A stretch of DNA of 64,000 bases from Nitratireductor sp. B36 (GTDB taxonomy: Bacteria > Pseudomonadota > Alphaproteobacteria > Rhizobiales > Rhizobiaceae): assembly GCF_020833685.1 (NCBI RefSeq), contig NZ_JACKZY010000001.1, positions 694,578 to 758,577 on the forward strand, written 5' to 3'. A program made the position numbers and the translations under genes. A model generated the notes under the pieces. That model saw nothing but the letters and a program-made list of their open reading frames with translations, was not told the origin of the DNA and did not search any database. This document shows positions 33,864 through 44,519 of the stretch, in pieces (position 1 is the first letter of the stretch; every line of letters starts with the position of its first letter).

Positions 33864-34711
33864 TCGGCCGGCTTCCTGCGTGCGACGACCAGGTGACCGG
33901 GAACCGGTTTTCCCATTTCGTGCCGCACCACGATGTAGGCAATGGCCAGACCTGTAAAGCCATGCCCGGCAAGCATTTCGGCAAGATAGCTCTCGGAATG
34001 GGCGAAGCGCTGATGCGGCCCGACCATGAAGGCGCGCCCGGCGAGCACCTCATCCGGCAGGGTTTCGCTTGAAAAGGCCAGAACTGCACCGTCCGTGGCA
34101 AGTTCTGCCGCACCGGCAAAGAAGGCTTCCAGATCACCTAGATAGGGCAAAACGTCGGTTGCGGTGATCAGGTCGAAGGGTTCGACATCCGCGTGATGAA
34201 GAAAATCCACAGCGTCGCCCACATAAAGCGCGTCGTAGAGCTCTTTTTCGTCGGTGACCTCGATCATGGTTTCCGACAGGTCGACGCCGGTGATGTGGTC
34301 CGCAATGTCGCGCAAGACCTCGCCGGCGAGCCCCGTTCCACAACCCAGATCCAGCATGCGCCGGAAAGGCCCAGGCGCCACCTCATCAAGCGCCCTGCGG
34401 GTCAGTGCCGGCACGTCGTAGCCGAGTTGATCGACCAGAATGCTCTCAAACGCGCCGGCGTGCTGATCGAACAGCGTCGCCACATAGGCTTCCGATGCCC
34501 GAGACGGCGTCTCGCCCCGCCCCATCGAGGCAAGCCGTACTGCTGCACCGCCGTGGTCGGCAGGGTCAAGAGCCAGCACCTCGCGATAGGCTTCGGCAGC
34601 TGCGTCGAAATCGCCGGCCTTTTCAAGCGCCAGAGCACGATTATAGGCCTCGGCCAGCGCCTCTTCATCAACGGCGTTGGCTGCTGCATTTTCGGATGCG
34701 GGGTCGGACAA
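33860..34711 (-). CDS. TPR-containing class I SAM methyltransferase
   Basis: About 283 residues if started at TTG 34711, which lies six bases past the ETF-QO stop with AGAGAG upstream; the earlier in-frame ATG would lie inside ETF-QO and is rejected. One to two TPR-like helices (LAEAYNRALALEKAGDFDAAAEAYREVLALDP) lead into a methyltransferase domain with motif I MLDLGCGTGLAGE, then GVDLSETMIE and DLITATDVLPYLGDLE. This TPR/methyltransferase arrangement is common in alphaproteobacteria and is close to NnrU-independent tetratricopeptide methyltransferases of unknown substrate. It is probably translationally linked to ETF-QO. Confidence 0.8.
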   Translation of the reverse strand: MSDPASENAAANAVDEEALAEAYNRALALEKAGDFDAAAEAYREVLALDPADHGGAAVRLASMGRGETPSRASEAYVATLFDQHAGAFESILVDQLGYDVPALTRRALDEVAPGPFRRMLDLGCGTGLAGEVLRDIADHITGVDLSETMIEVTDEKELYDALYVGDAVDFLHHADVEPFDLITATDVLPYLGDLEAFFAGAAELATDGAVLAFSSETLPDEVLAGRAFMVGPHQRFAHSESYLAEMLAGHGFTGLAIAYIVVRHEMGKPVPGHLVVARRKPAD

Positions 34712-34716
34712 TCTCT

Positions 34717-36399
<1,683 letters not shown>

Positions 36400-36577
36400 T
36401 CCACCCTCCGCAGTCTTTTTCTCTCGCGCGCCCCTGCTCTCGTTTCGTGCCGGCGCGATCCGGATACCCATCAGTCCCGCATAACGGTTTCAACGCCGGG
36501 CTATAGCGCATCCGCGCGCCTGTCGAAACCAGAGAAGTTGCATCAACCCATTCCTGATTGCTGCAAACCAATATTAC

Positions 36578-36596
36578 TTTAACGTAAACGTAAATA
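36578..36596. promoter_or_regulatory. ACGT-repeat motif shared with the DUF2147 upstream region
   Basis: TTTAACGTAAACGTAAATA contains, on the minus strand, the same 13-mer TTACGTTTACGTT as 27795-27807. It lies between ETF-QO (leftward) and the DUF2585 gene (rightward). From memory it resembles ACGT-type sites of regulators of branched-chain and fatty-acid breakdown (LiuR/FadR-like); which protein binds is unknown. Confidence 0.5.
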
Positions 36597-36683
36597 ATTG
36601 AGAAATCGGGCGCAGGCAATTCCTGTTTGCCTCGCGGCTCGAATCCAAGCAGTTTCAGCCTGTTTCAAGATTGGGGGCAGGAC

Positions 36684-37283
36684 GTGGACATCCGGGAAAA
36701 CCCGTTGCTGAGGGCCTACAGGCAAAGTCCGGTCTTGGTGACCGCTTTCTGTGTTCTCGCCATCCTTGCCATTCAGGCGCTGTTCCTGAAACTCATGGGG
36801 CAGACAACATTCTGCGACTGCGGTGCGGTAAAACTCTGGTACCCAGACCCATCTGGCCCCGAGACCTCCCAGCATATCGGCGACTGGTACACCTACTCGC
36901 ATTTTCTCCACGGTTTGCTCTTCTACGGCCTCCTTTGGCTCGTCGCCCCGCGTATGCCGTTCGGATATCGTCTCGCGCTTGCCGTAGGGCTGGAGGCTGC
37001 GTGGGAGATGGCAGAAAACACGCCCATGGTGATCAATCGCTACCGCGAATCCGCGCTCGCCCAAGGCTATTACGGGGATAGTGTCATCAATTCGCTCTCC
37101 GACACGCTTGCGACTATCGCCGGCTTCTTCGTCGCACGAATATCTCCGCTCTGGCTCAGCATTCTTCTGGTGGTGACGACGGAGATTTTCATGGCGGTCA
37201 TGATCCGCGACAATCTCACGCTCAATATTCTCCAGCTTGTCTATCCCTCACAGGCAGTCTCCGATTGGCAGACGGGCGGCTGA
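36684..37283 (+). CDS. DUF2585/UPF0314 membrane protein
   Basis: About 199 residues if started at GTG 36684 with GGGGGCAGG upstream (an ATG 19 codons earlier lacks a site). Four or five hydrophobic helices; the family features are TFCDCGAVKLWYPDPSGPETSQHIGDWYTYSHFLHGLLFY (as a region), LEAAWEMAENTPMVINRYRE and YYGDSVINSLSDTLATIAGF. UPF0314 occurs throughout Hyphomicrobiales; its conserved acidic and His residues near membrane faces recall enzyme-like integral membrane proteins, but function is unknown. Confidence 0.82.
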   Translation: MDIRENPLLRAYRQSPVLVTAFCVLAILAIQALFLKLMGQTTFCDCGAVKLWYPDPSGPETSQHIGDWYTYSHFLHGLLFYGLLWLVAPRMPFGYRLALAVGLEAAWEMAENTPMVINRYRESALAQGYYGDSVINSLSDTLATIAGFFVARISPLWLSILLVVTTEIFMAVMIRDNLTLNILQLVYPSQAVSDWQTGG

Positions 37284-37361
37284 GGCATGCTTTTTCGTTC
37301 TCCGGAACGTGAAATGGCGATATAATGCGGAAGGAAGGGAGGTACTGCCCTGCCCCAAACC

Positions 37362-37940
37362 GTGTCCATAGTCTTTCTCCCTCTGCTCGCTGTCCTTCTG
37401 GGCGCCGGGCCGGGAGATGACGGTCGTTGGCAGGCTGGCCCCTATTCCTTTTCCGATGAGCTCGGCGGATTTCGCATTCTGGCTGTTTCAGGCACAGGTT
37501 CGCGCAGCGACCCCGTGCTTCTCCAACAGGAGCTTTATACGGCGTCTGCCGTCGTGCTCGTCATCCGCACCACCGGGGAGGTTCCGCGATATGCCTATGA
37601 CGAAAGGGCGGGAGCGGGCTATCTCTTCATGAAGATCGACACACTCAATGCAAGCAACCTGCCTTGGGTCGAGTTTGAATTCGAGCTGCAAGAGTTGCGC
37701 GGCGTCTCGAGCGTCTACGGGGACGGCCTCTCCTTCGATCAGAGAAATGTGGGATCCGAGCACGTCGGCTCCAATGCGTTCGCAGTGCACGATCGCAAAC
37801 TCGAACCCTATGACCGGCTTCTGTTCAAGTCAGGCACGGTCAATGCCGGTCATTCCGTGACTTTTCAGCTTCTAATCACCGACCTAACCCCGAAACCAGT
37901 GTTTTATCTGGTGCAGGACCCACGCATTCCGGCTTCCTGA
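37362..37940 (+). CDS. Conserved secreted hypothetical protein
   Basis: A 192-residue protein with a short hydrophobic signal (SIVFLPLLAVLLGAGPG) and a beta-rich mature part (YSFSDELGGFRILAVSG, LVIRTTGEVPRYAYDERAGAGYLFMKID, FELQELRG). The start is uncertain: the GTG at 37362 is the first clear one, but GGGAGG lies 17-22 nt upstream, so a start some codons earlier is possible. A TATAAT at about 37320 suggests its own promoter. Family not recognised; neighbours are the DUF2585 and UDG genes. Confidence 0.6.
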   Translation: MSIVFLPLLAVLLGAGPGDDGRWQAGPYSFSDELGGFRILAVSGTGSRSDPVLLQQELYTASAVVLVIRTTGEVPRYAYDERAGAGYLFMKIDTLNASNLPWVEFEFELQELRGVSSVYGDGLSFDQRNVGSEHVGSNAFAVHDRKLEPYDRLLFKSGTVNAGHSVTFQLLITDLTPKPVFYLVQDPRIPAS

Positions 37941-38012
37941 GCTTGCAACCAGCGGCAAAGAAAGAGAAACTGCCGCCTTTCACCCTCGCTGACGCTCAGG
38001 ATACTGGACGCA

Positions 38013-38837
38013 ATGGACTCCGCTGGACTAAGGGAGCTTCTGACTTTCTATGCTGATGCCGGTGTGGACGAGCCCCTTTTGGATGAAGCGCCCGACCGTT
38101 TTCAGGAAACGCGTGCGGAGGCGGAAAAAAGGGCCGCGCAACGACAGCAGCCAACGCCGCAGAAACCGGTGGCGACCACGCAGCCCCGCTCCACGGCTGC
38201 GGCCGCAGTCAGAGCAGCGGTCCCTGACGATGCGCAGGCCGCGCGGGCGCGCGAGATCGCCAGAAGCGCTGAGAGCCTGGATGCGCTGCGCGATATGCTT
38301 TCGAACTTCGACGGCTGCAATCTCAAGACCACGGCGAAAAACACCGTCTTCGCAGACGGCAATCCGCAGGCCAGCGTTATGTTCGTTGGCGAGGCGCCGG
38401 GCCGCGACGAGGATATCCAGGGACTTCCCTTCGTTGGTCGCTCCGGCAAGTTGCTGGATCGGATGTTGGCAGCCATCGGTCTTGATCGTACCTCCGTTTA
38501 TATTTCCAACGTGATCCCGTGGCGACCGCCCGGCAACCGGGACCCCTCCCCGCTCGAAACGGAAATCTGCCGCCCGTTCATCGAACGGCATATCGAACTT
38601 GTGGCACCCAAAGTTCTGGTAACGCTGGGGAATCCCTCAACCAAGCTGCTTTTGAACACGCAGACCGGTATCATGCGGATGCGCGGCAACTGGGCGATGC
38701 ACAACACGCCGTCTGGCCTAGACATCCCCACCATGCCGACCCTCCACCCCGCATACCTCCTTCGAAATCCGGCGCACAAAAAGCTCGCCTGGCAGGATTT
38801 CCTGCAGATCAAACTGAAGCTGGAAAGCGCTGGTTGA
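38013..38837 (+). CDS. Family-4-like uracil-DNA glycosylase
   Basis: A 274-residue protein. After a low-complexity Ala/Gln/Pro/Thr stretch (about 36-85) the glycosylase domain begins at [21 protein letters not shown]. Catalytic and uracil-binding motifs are [21 protein letters not shown] (about 128-148), [31 protein letters not shown] and the late [10 protein letters not shown]. It would excise uracil from DNA to start base-excision repair. Family-4 enzymes hold a 4Fe-4S cluster with a C-x2-C pair near the start of the domain; here only one cysteine (FDGCNL) is seen there and one in EICRPF, so the cluster may be altered or absent. Confidence 0.85.
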   Translation: MDSAGLRELLTFYADAGVDEPLLDEAPDRFQETRAEAEKRAAQRQQPTPQKPVATTQPRSTAAAAVRAAVPDDAQAARAREIARSAESLDALRDMLSNFDGCNLKTTAKNTVFADGNPQASVMFVGEAPGRDEDIQGLPFVGRSGKLLDRMLAAIGLDRTSVYISNVIPWRPPGNRDPSPLETEICRPFIERHIELVAPKVLVTLGNPSTKLLLNTQTGIMRMRGNWAMHNTPSGLDIPTMPTLHPAYLLRNPAHKKLAWQDFLQIKLKLESAG

Positions 38838-38856
38838 GGCGAAAGAAGAACTGAAG

Positions 38857-38871
38857 TTAAGCCTGCGTTAA
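38857..38871. promoter_or_regulatory. Perfect CtrA box
   Basis: TTAA-GCCTGCG-TTAA followed by CC matches the full TTAA-N7-TTAA(CC) site of the cell-cycle regulator CtrA. It lies 48 bp before the outer-membrane protein gene at 38920. The match is seen; binding is inferred. Confidence 0.65.
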
Positions 38872-38919
38872 CCCTGTTGGCGCACGATTGCGTTTCGTAA
38901 CAACGTCCCGGAGTCGAGC

Positions 38920-39804
38920 ATGTGTGTTCGTGTCACTTCCGGGGGGCGCCTGTTTTTACTTTTTTCTTTCATCGTCTACGGATCATATCCGGCGTCTGGC
39001 GCGGATCTGGTGAGCTCAGATGTTCCTGTTCCGCCGAACGTCGAGAAAGCGCCGTTGCTGCTGGAGTTCAGCCCGCACTTTTCCGGCTTCGTCGAGGTAA
39101 ATTCGGCACTGGGCAAAGCCCATTTTGACGATGATCCTGCCAAAACCAGCGGATGGGGCCTGCGCGGCGTGGCGAACTTGCCGATCGGGGAGCGCTTCAA
39201 TGTCCAGCTCGATGGCCGGTTTGAAAATCTGAAACTCGAGGATCTTGCCGACCAGACCATCGCATTCGGTGCGCACACCTACTATCGCAAGCCTGACCGC
39301 TTTGCTCTTGGCCTCTATGGACAGTATGAGCGGATCACCAGCGAAACCCTGGCATTGGGGCCGAAGGAAATCGCTGTGGGACTGGAAGGTGCCGTCTTTC
39401 TCAGCCAGTCAACCGTTCTGGGCCAAATTGGCGTGGAAGCGGCACAATTGGAAGGGGAAGATGCATCCAAGCTCAATGGGCTGATTGGTGCACGATACTA
39501 TCAGACCGACAATCTGCGTTTCGATCTCGATGCGGGCTTCGAGCGATTGATGAACGAAGATACGGTGCGAAAAACCTACTCTGTTTCCATGGCCGCCAAC
39601 TACAGGCTTTCCAGTCAACCGATAACCGCGTTTGGTGGATACCGGTTCCGATCAAGCTCGCCGGCCACCGACGATCTGCCTGCCGGGGACACAACCTCTC
39701 ACGGCATCATGGCAGGTTTTCGCTATCATTTCGGCTCAACCAGCCTGAAAGATGAAGAGCGCAATGGTCCGCTCTGGACTGCTGCGCCCTATCTCAACTA
39801 TTGA
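38920..39804 (+). CDS. Outer-membrane beta-barrel protein
   Basis: A 294-residue protein with a signal peptide (LFLLFSFIVYGSYPASG then ADL) and a mature part of alternating strands typical of a small 8-12-strand barrel: FSGFVEVNSALGKA, WGLRGVANLPIG, FNVQLDGRFENL, LGLYGQYERI, IAVGLEGAVFL, GLIGARYYQTD, YSVSMAANYRL, HGIMAGFRYHFG. It ends PYLNY, with a terminal aromatic residue. No named family is recognised. A perfect CtrA box just upstream suggests cell-cycle-timed expression. Confidence 0.75.
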   Translation: MCVRVTSGGRLFLLFSFIVYGSYPASGADLVSSDVPVPPNVEKAPLLLEFSPHFSGFVEVNSALGKAHFDDDPAKTSGWGLRGVANLPIGERFNVQLDGRFENLKLEDLADQTIAFGAHTYYRKPDRFALGLYGQYERITSETLALGPKEIAVGLEGAVFLSQSTVLGQIGVEAAQLEGEDASKLNGLIGARYYQTDNLRFDLDAGFERLMNEDTVRKTYSVSMAANYRLSSQPITAFGGYRFRSSSPATDDLPAGDTTSHGIMAGFRYHFGSTSLKDEERNGPLWTAAPYLNY

Positions 39805-39808
39805 ATGC

Positions 39809-39848
39809 AAAAAGGCGGGGCCGCACTCGTGTGCGGTCTTGTGCCTTT
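39809..39848 (-). terminator. Two-tier hairpin terminator
   Basis: CCGCAC-TCGT-GTGCGG nested in AAAGGC / GCCTTT; on the minus strand it ends with TTTTT. It separates the convergent barrel and membrane-protein genes. Confidence 0.7.
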
Positions 39849-40237
39849 CAGCTGTGCGTCTCACGCATTGCAGCAAATTGAAGCAATGCGAATAGGGCAA
39901 CCGCACATGCCTGAGCAATCACGAAGACCATGCCGAGCAGATTTGGAGAGACCCATCCAGTCGCGAGCATTGCGAAGCTCGACACGGCCCAACCGGCGTT
40001 GAGCAAGACCACATCGATAAGCAGAAGACGGGGTGTTGCTTCCCGGGAGGCAATCATCCACAGCACGATCACGAAAGGCACCAGCGCCACGCCGGCCCAG
40101 AACAGGAGCCCTTCGGGCAAGGCGAGAAGTCGTGACAGCGGTGCTGCCGTAACCAGCAGCAGAATTGCTGCAGCACCACTTGTGACGGCATCGAGCTGAA
40201 GTGTTTTTCTGAGTGCGGGTGTGAGCGTGAGCGGCAT
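39848..40237 (-). CDS. Four-helix membrane protein of unknown function
   Basis: A 129-residue protein with four predicted helices: AVTSGAAAILLLVTAAPLSRLL, LLFWAGVALVPFVIVLWMIA, LLLIDVVLLNAGWAVSSFAML and LLGMVFVIAQACAVALFALLQF. It begins MPLTLTPALRKTLQLD. I recognise only a resemblance to small uncharacterised integral membrane proteins of proteobacteria. It is divergent from the XRE regulator gene with a gap of about 110 bp, so it is the likely target of that regulator. Confidence 0.65.
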   Translation of the reverse strand: MPLTLTPALRKTLQLDAVTSGAAAILLLVTAAPLSRLLALPEGLLFWAGVALVPFVIVLWMIASREATPRLLLIDVVLLNAGWAVSSFAMLATGWVSPNLLGMVFVIAQACAVALFALLQFAAMRETHS

Positions 40238-40345
40238 GGCGGTTTCCCTTCTTCACAGCGTATCTGGATGATCGGATGTCGAACCCGATGCCGGGCAAAC
40301 TGACCGAAGAAACTCCTCCCGGCGATTACCCGGGAGGTAATGGAA

Positions 40346-41194
40346 ATGGGCGCCGGTCGGCTCTACAGTCACCCCATGAAACCAGACATCACCATGGTCG
40401 CCCAAACCAGCGCCGGCGCCCTCATCCGGGAGTGGCGTCAACGCCGGCGCATGAGCCAACTTCATCTGGCACTGGAGGCGGGTATTTCCCAGCGCCATCT
40501 CAGTTTCCTTGAAAGTGGCCGCTCCAACCCCTCGCGGGACATGGTTTTGCTTTTGTCGGAAAGCCTTTCCATCCCGCTTCGTCAGCGCAACCGAATCCTC
40601 ATAGCCTCAGGGTTTGCTCCAGGCTTCTCGGAGCGGGATCTCCATGATCCCGAATTGAAACCCGCCATGGACGCGGTGCAGATTGTTCTTGATGGCCACG
40701 CGCCCAACCCGGCCATCGCGATTGACCGGCATTGGACCATGGTCGCAGCGAACCAAGCCATCGCACCGCTGCTTGAGGGTGTCAGCAATAAAGACCTGCT
40801 GAAACCGCCTGTGAATGTACTGCGTCTGAGCCTGCACCCCGAAGGTCTCGCTCCCAACATTGTGAACCTGTCTGGATGGCGTGCGCACGTGCTGGAAAGG
40901 CTGCGCCTTCTCATCGACCAGTCGGCCGATCAGCAATTGACAGCGCTGGAAAAGGAACTGGCAGCCTATCCAGTCAGAAAAACCGGACCGGACCCCAAAC
41001 CCGGCGCCGCTGACATGATCGCCGTGTCCCTTCGTCTACGCCTCGGAGGAGCGGAGCTTTCCTTCATCACCACGACCACCGTTTTTGGCACCCCACTCGA
41101 CGTGACACTGTCAGAACTTGCCATTGAAAGTTTTTTTCCAGCCGACGCTGCAACCGCCGCCTTTTTGCGACAGCTTCAGAGCCGAGGCTCATGA
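40346..41194 (+). CDS. XRE-family regulator with MmyB-like ligand domain
   Basis: About 282 residues. The helix-turn-helix (GALIREWRQRRRMSQLHLALEAGISQRHLSFLESGRSNPSRDM as a region, about 23-65) is followed by the MmyB-like domain with NPAIAIDRHWTMVAANQAIAPLL, a PAS-like ligand pocket, and LSELAIESFFPADAATAAFL at the end. ATG 40346 is preferred because GGGAGG lies eight bases before it; starts at 40340, 40376 or 40394 cannot be excluded. It is divergent from the small membrane-protein gene. Ligand unknown. The 3' end overlaps the convergent DMT gene by six bases. Confidence 0.82.
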   Translation: MGAGRLYSHPMKPDITMVAQTSAGALIREWRQRRRMSQLHLALEAGISQRHLSFLESGRSNPSRDMVLLLSESLSIPLRQRNRILIASGFAPGFSERDLHDPELKPAMDAVQIVLDGHAPNPAIAIDRHWTMVAANQAIAPLLEGVSNKDLLKPPVNVLRLSLHPEGLAPNIVNLSGWRAHVLERLRLLIDQSADQQLTALEKELAAYPVRKTGPDPKPGAADMIAVSLRLRLGGAELSFITTTTVFGTPLDVTLSELAIESFFPADAATAAFLRQLQSRGS

Positions 41195-42142
41195 GGAAGG
41201 CGGCACGAAGCGGCGGGCAGCGACCCGCCTGAGGCCAAGGCGGCGCTCGCGCCAGATGATGAAGAGCCCGGCTCCGATCACAATCATCCCGCCAACCAGT
41301 GTGTAAAGGGTCGGCACGTCGCCGAAAGCGAAATACCCGATCACGATGGCGAGGATCATCGACGTATATTCGAAAGGTGCGATGGTGGAGAGTTCCGCAT
41401 GACGATAGCACTCCGTCATCAGGATCTGCGCCACCCCGCCGCAAATGCCCGCGCCGGCCAAAGCAAGATATTGACCGCGCGATAATTCCGCCCATCCGAA
41501 AGGAATGGTGAACAGAGAAAGTACGGTGGCCGTCACCGAGAACCACAGAACAATGGTGGCCGTTTTCTCGGTCTGGACCAGTCGACGGACCAAAAGCATG
41601 GCGACGGCAGAGCCGGTCGCGCCACACAGGGCTGCGATAACACCCACGGCCTCAGCGGCCTCCAGACCGGCATCTCCTGTCAGAAGGGTCAGTTTCGGCC
41701 AGGCGATGATGATGACCCCCAGAAAGCCGACCGCAACGGCGCTCCAACGGTAGATGCGCACCACCTCCCCCATGAAAATGGCCGAGAAGACCACAACGAT
41801 GAGCGGTTGAGCGTAATTGAGCGTGATCGCGTCGGGCAGAGGCAGGCGCGTAAGCGCAAAAAAGCCAAGCCCCATGGAGGTAACCCCCACAAGGCCGCGC
41901 AAGATGTGGCTGACAGGATGCGTGGTACGGAAAGCCGTTGCCAACTCATGTCGCCAGGCCAGCATGGCGATGATCGGGAATATCGCAAAGAACGAGCGAA
42001 AGAAGACGATCTGCCCTGAAGGCACCATCCCCGCCGATTTGATCAGCGAGGACATCATAACGAAAACCGAGACCGAAATAACCTTCAGCGCGATGCCGAT
42101 CAGTGGTTTGCCTTCGGCACCGACTTCGGTCTCAGCGGGCAT
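41189..42142 (-). CDS. DMT-superfamily transporter (EamA)
   Basis: A 317-residue protein with two EamA halves and about ten helices: SVFVMMSSLIKSAGMVPSGQIVFFRSFFAIFPI in the first half, AQPLIVVVFSAIFMGE closing it, then ALAGAGICGGVAQILMTECYRHAELSTIAPFEYTSM in the second. ATG 42142 has AGGAAA before it; a longer open frame upstream encodes nothing family-like. Members export metabolites, amino acids or drugs; substrate unknown. Confidence 0.88.
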   Translation of the reverse strand: MPAETEVGAEGKPLIGIALKVISVSVFVMMSSLIKSAGMVPSGQIVFFRSFFAIFPIIAMLAWRHELATAFRTTHPVSHILRGLVGVTSMGLGFFALTRLPLPDAITLNYAQPLIVVVFSAIFMGEVVRIYRWSAVAVGFLGVIIIAWPKLTLLTGDAGLEAAEAVGVIAALCGATGSAVAMLLVRRLVQTEKTATIVLWFSVTATVLSLFTIPFGWAELSRGQYLALAGAGICGGVAQILMTECYRHAELSTIAPFEYTSMILAIVIGYFAFGDVPTLYTLVGGMIVIGAGLFIIWRERRLGLRRVAARRFVPPSS

Positions 42143-42209
42143 GATCTGATTTCCTATAAGGCCGGTAAAGAAGCGGGAGGGTGGAGCAAAACCATCGCCA
42201 AAAAAGCCG

Positions 42210-44519
42210 TCATGCCGCCTCTCTGGCCTGTCGGATCGTCTCCCACACCCGCGAAGGCGTGGTGGGCATGTCAATATGGGTGATGCCGTAGGCGCGGTAG
42301 AGCGCATCCGTCACAGCGTTGAGAACAGCCGGCGTGGCACCGATCGTGCCGGCTTCACCAGCCCCCTTGATGCCCATCGCGTTGGTGGTCGAGGGCACGT
42401 TGCGGGTCTCAAAATGGATGAACGGCAGATCGTCCGCACGCGGCATCGCATAGTCCATGAAACTTGCGGTGACGAGTTGGCCATCTTCCGAGTAAATCGT
42501 GTCCTCCGTCAGGGCCTGTCCAAGGCCCTGGGCAACCCCCCCATGAACCTGACCAGCCAGAAGGATCGGGTTCACTGTCGCGCCGAAATCATCGACAATC
42601 CAATAGGCCAACACCTTGGTGCGTCCGGTTTCCGGGTCAATTTCGACTTCGCAGATATGCGTGCCATTCGGATAGGTCGCCTCTTCCTGCACGAATTCAC
42701 CGAAGCCTTCCAGATCTTCAGGTGCCTTGGCGGCCTTGGCGATGGCTGCAAAGTCGACCGCGCGATCCGTGCCGACAATGCGGGCGGCTCCATCGGACAG
42801 TTCAATGTCATCGACCGACGCTTCGAGTTCATCGGCTGCAAGCTTGCGGATTTTCTCGGCAAGGTCTTCGCCGGCCCGCGCGGCCGATACACCGCCCAGC
42901 GGAATTGAGCGCGAGCCGCCCGTGCCGCCACCGGAGGCCAATTCATCCGTGTCACCCTGGCGCACGGTGATCCTGTCGATGTCGATATTGAGCTTGTCGG
43001 CCACGAATTGCGCATAGGCGGTGGCGTGTCCCTGGCCGTTGGACTGGGTGCCGATCAGAAGCGTGACGGTGCCATCCTCGTTCAGCCGCACATGGGCAGG
43101 CTCCGAACCGGCAAAGGCGCAGGCTTCAATATAGGTGGCCATGCCGATGCCGCGCAGTTTGCCGTTGCGCCGCGATTCCTCAATCCGCTCATCGAACGTG
43201 GCCCAGCCGGCGTTCTCCATGCATTTGTTCATGTGCCCCTCGAACTCGCCGACGTCGTAAAGACGGCCAGTCTGGGTGCGATAGGGGAACTGCTCGGGCC
43301 TGATGAAGTTGCGGCGACGGATCTCATCGCGCCCGATGCCAAGATCGCGCGCACAGGCATCCACCAGCTTTTCAAGCAGGAATGCCGCCTCCGGGCGGCC
43401 CGCCCCACGATAGGCATCCACCGGGCAGGTGTTGGTGTAGACGCCGTTGATCGTCACATCGAGCGCCTGAATGTCATAGACGCCGGTCGACATGGAGACG
43501 CCGACAAACGGGATGAAGGGACCATATTGCGAGATATAGGCGCCCATATTGGCCGTGAGATCGACCCGTAGACCAAGGAAACGCCCTTCCCTGTCCATTG
43601 CCATTTCGGCAGTCACGACGTTGTCTCGCCCCTGCGCATCGGTCATGAAATGCTCATTGCGGTCACCGGTCCACTTGACCGGGCGGCCAAGGCGTTTCGC
43701 CGCCTCCATGACCATCGCGTATTCACGGTAGACAAAGGTTTTCGGACCAAAACCGCCACCAACGTCCGGCGTGATCACGCGCAGATTTTCCGGCTCGATG
43801 CCGAAGGTTTTGCACAGAATGCCGCGCATGGAATGAACGCCCTGCGAGCCGGTGGTCAGCACAAAGCGGTTCTCGTCGTCGCGCCATTCGGCCAAGGCCG
43901 CGCGCGGTTCCATGTAGTTACAGACGAGGCGGTTGTTCACAAACTGGATGCGGGTCACATGGTCGGCCTTGGCGAACGCCGCATCGGACTTATCCTTGTC
44001 GCCCACATGGTAGAGGAAGGCACGATTCGACCCGAGCTCCGGCCAGACAAGCGGGGCATCCTCGGTCAACGCAGCTGCCGTCGACGCTATGGCCTCCTCG
44101 TCATCGAAATCGATCTCGATCAGCTCTGCAGCGTCTTGTGCCTGTGCGCGGCTGTCGGCGACCACGAGCGCCACCGCGTCCCCCACATATTGCACACGAT
44201 CACGGCACAGGATCGGAATGTCACGGGTGGGGGCGCGAGTTCCGTCGGGCTGTTTCTGCATGGCGCCGGAGCGCAAATCCTTCAAATGCGCCACATCCGC
44301 GCCCGTCAGGACCAGATGCACGCCTGGCGCGGCCTGTGCTTCCTCGACCGAGGCGATCGTAAACTGCGCCTTGGCGACAGGCGAACGCACCACGTAGAGA
44401 TGCAGTGTGCCTTCAGGCAGGAAATCGTCCGTATAACGCCCCTTGCCCGTGATGAACGCCGCATCTTCCTTGCGGCGCACGGAGGCACCCATCCCGAATT
44501 TCGGCGTCATCACAGTCAT
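42210..44519 (-). CDS. Xanthine dehydrogenase-family molybdenum hydroxylase large subunit (form-II CoxL-like)
   Basis: A 769-residue molybdopterin-binding subunit. The N-terminal half begins FGMGASVRRKEDAAFITGKGRYTDD; the active-site loop is VDAYRGAGRPEA, the form-II signature, not the AYxCSFR of true CO dehydrogenase. Further motifs: QFVNNRLVCNYMEPRAALAEW, DVGGGFGPK, the late GIKGAGEAGTIGATPAVLNAV with the essential Glu. It would hydroxylate an aldehyde, purine or aromatic substrate. The usual FAD (CoxM) and 2Fe-2S (CoxS) genes are not adjacent here, so this is either an orphan or works with subunits encoded elsewhere. ATG 44519 follows AAGGGA. Confidence 0.87.
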   Translation of the reverse strand: MTVMTPKFGMGASVRRKEDAAFITGKGRYTDDFLPEGTLHLYVVRSPVAKAQFTIASVEEAQAAPGVHLVLTGADVAHLKDLRSGAMQKQPDGTRAPTRDIPILCRDRVQYVGDAVALVVADSRAQAQDAAELIEIDFDDEEAIASTAAALTEDAPLVWPELGSNRAFLYHVGDKDKSDAAFAKADHVTRIQFVNNRLVCNYMEPRAALAEWRDDENRFVLTTGSQGVHSMRGILCKTFGIEPENLRVITPDVGGGFGPKTFVYREYAMVMEAAKRLGRPVKWTGDRNEHFMTDAQGRDNVVTAEMAMDREGRFLGLRVDLTANMGAYISQYGPFIPFVGVSMSTGVYDIQALDVTINGVYTNTCPVDAYRGAGRPEAAFLLEKLVDACARDLGIGRDEIRRRNFIRPEQFPYRTQTGRLYDVGEFEGHMNKCMENAGWATFDERIEESRRNGKLRGIGMATYIEACAFAGSEPAHVRLNEDGTVTLLIGTQSNGQGHATAYAQFVADKLNIDIDRITVRQGDTDELASGGGTGGSRSIPLGGVSAARAGEDLAEKIRKLAADELEASVDDIELSDGAARIVGTDRAVDFAAIAKAAKAPEDLEGFGEFVQEEATYPNGTHICEVEIDPETGRTKVLAYWIVDDFGATVNPILLAGQVHGGVAQGLGQALTEDTIYSEDGQLVTASFMDYAMPRADDLPFIHFETRNVPSTTNAMGIKGAGEAGTIGATPAVLNAVTDALYRAYGITHIDMPTTPSRVWETIRQAREAA

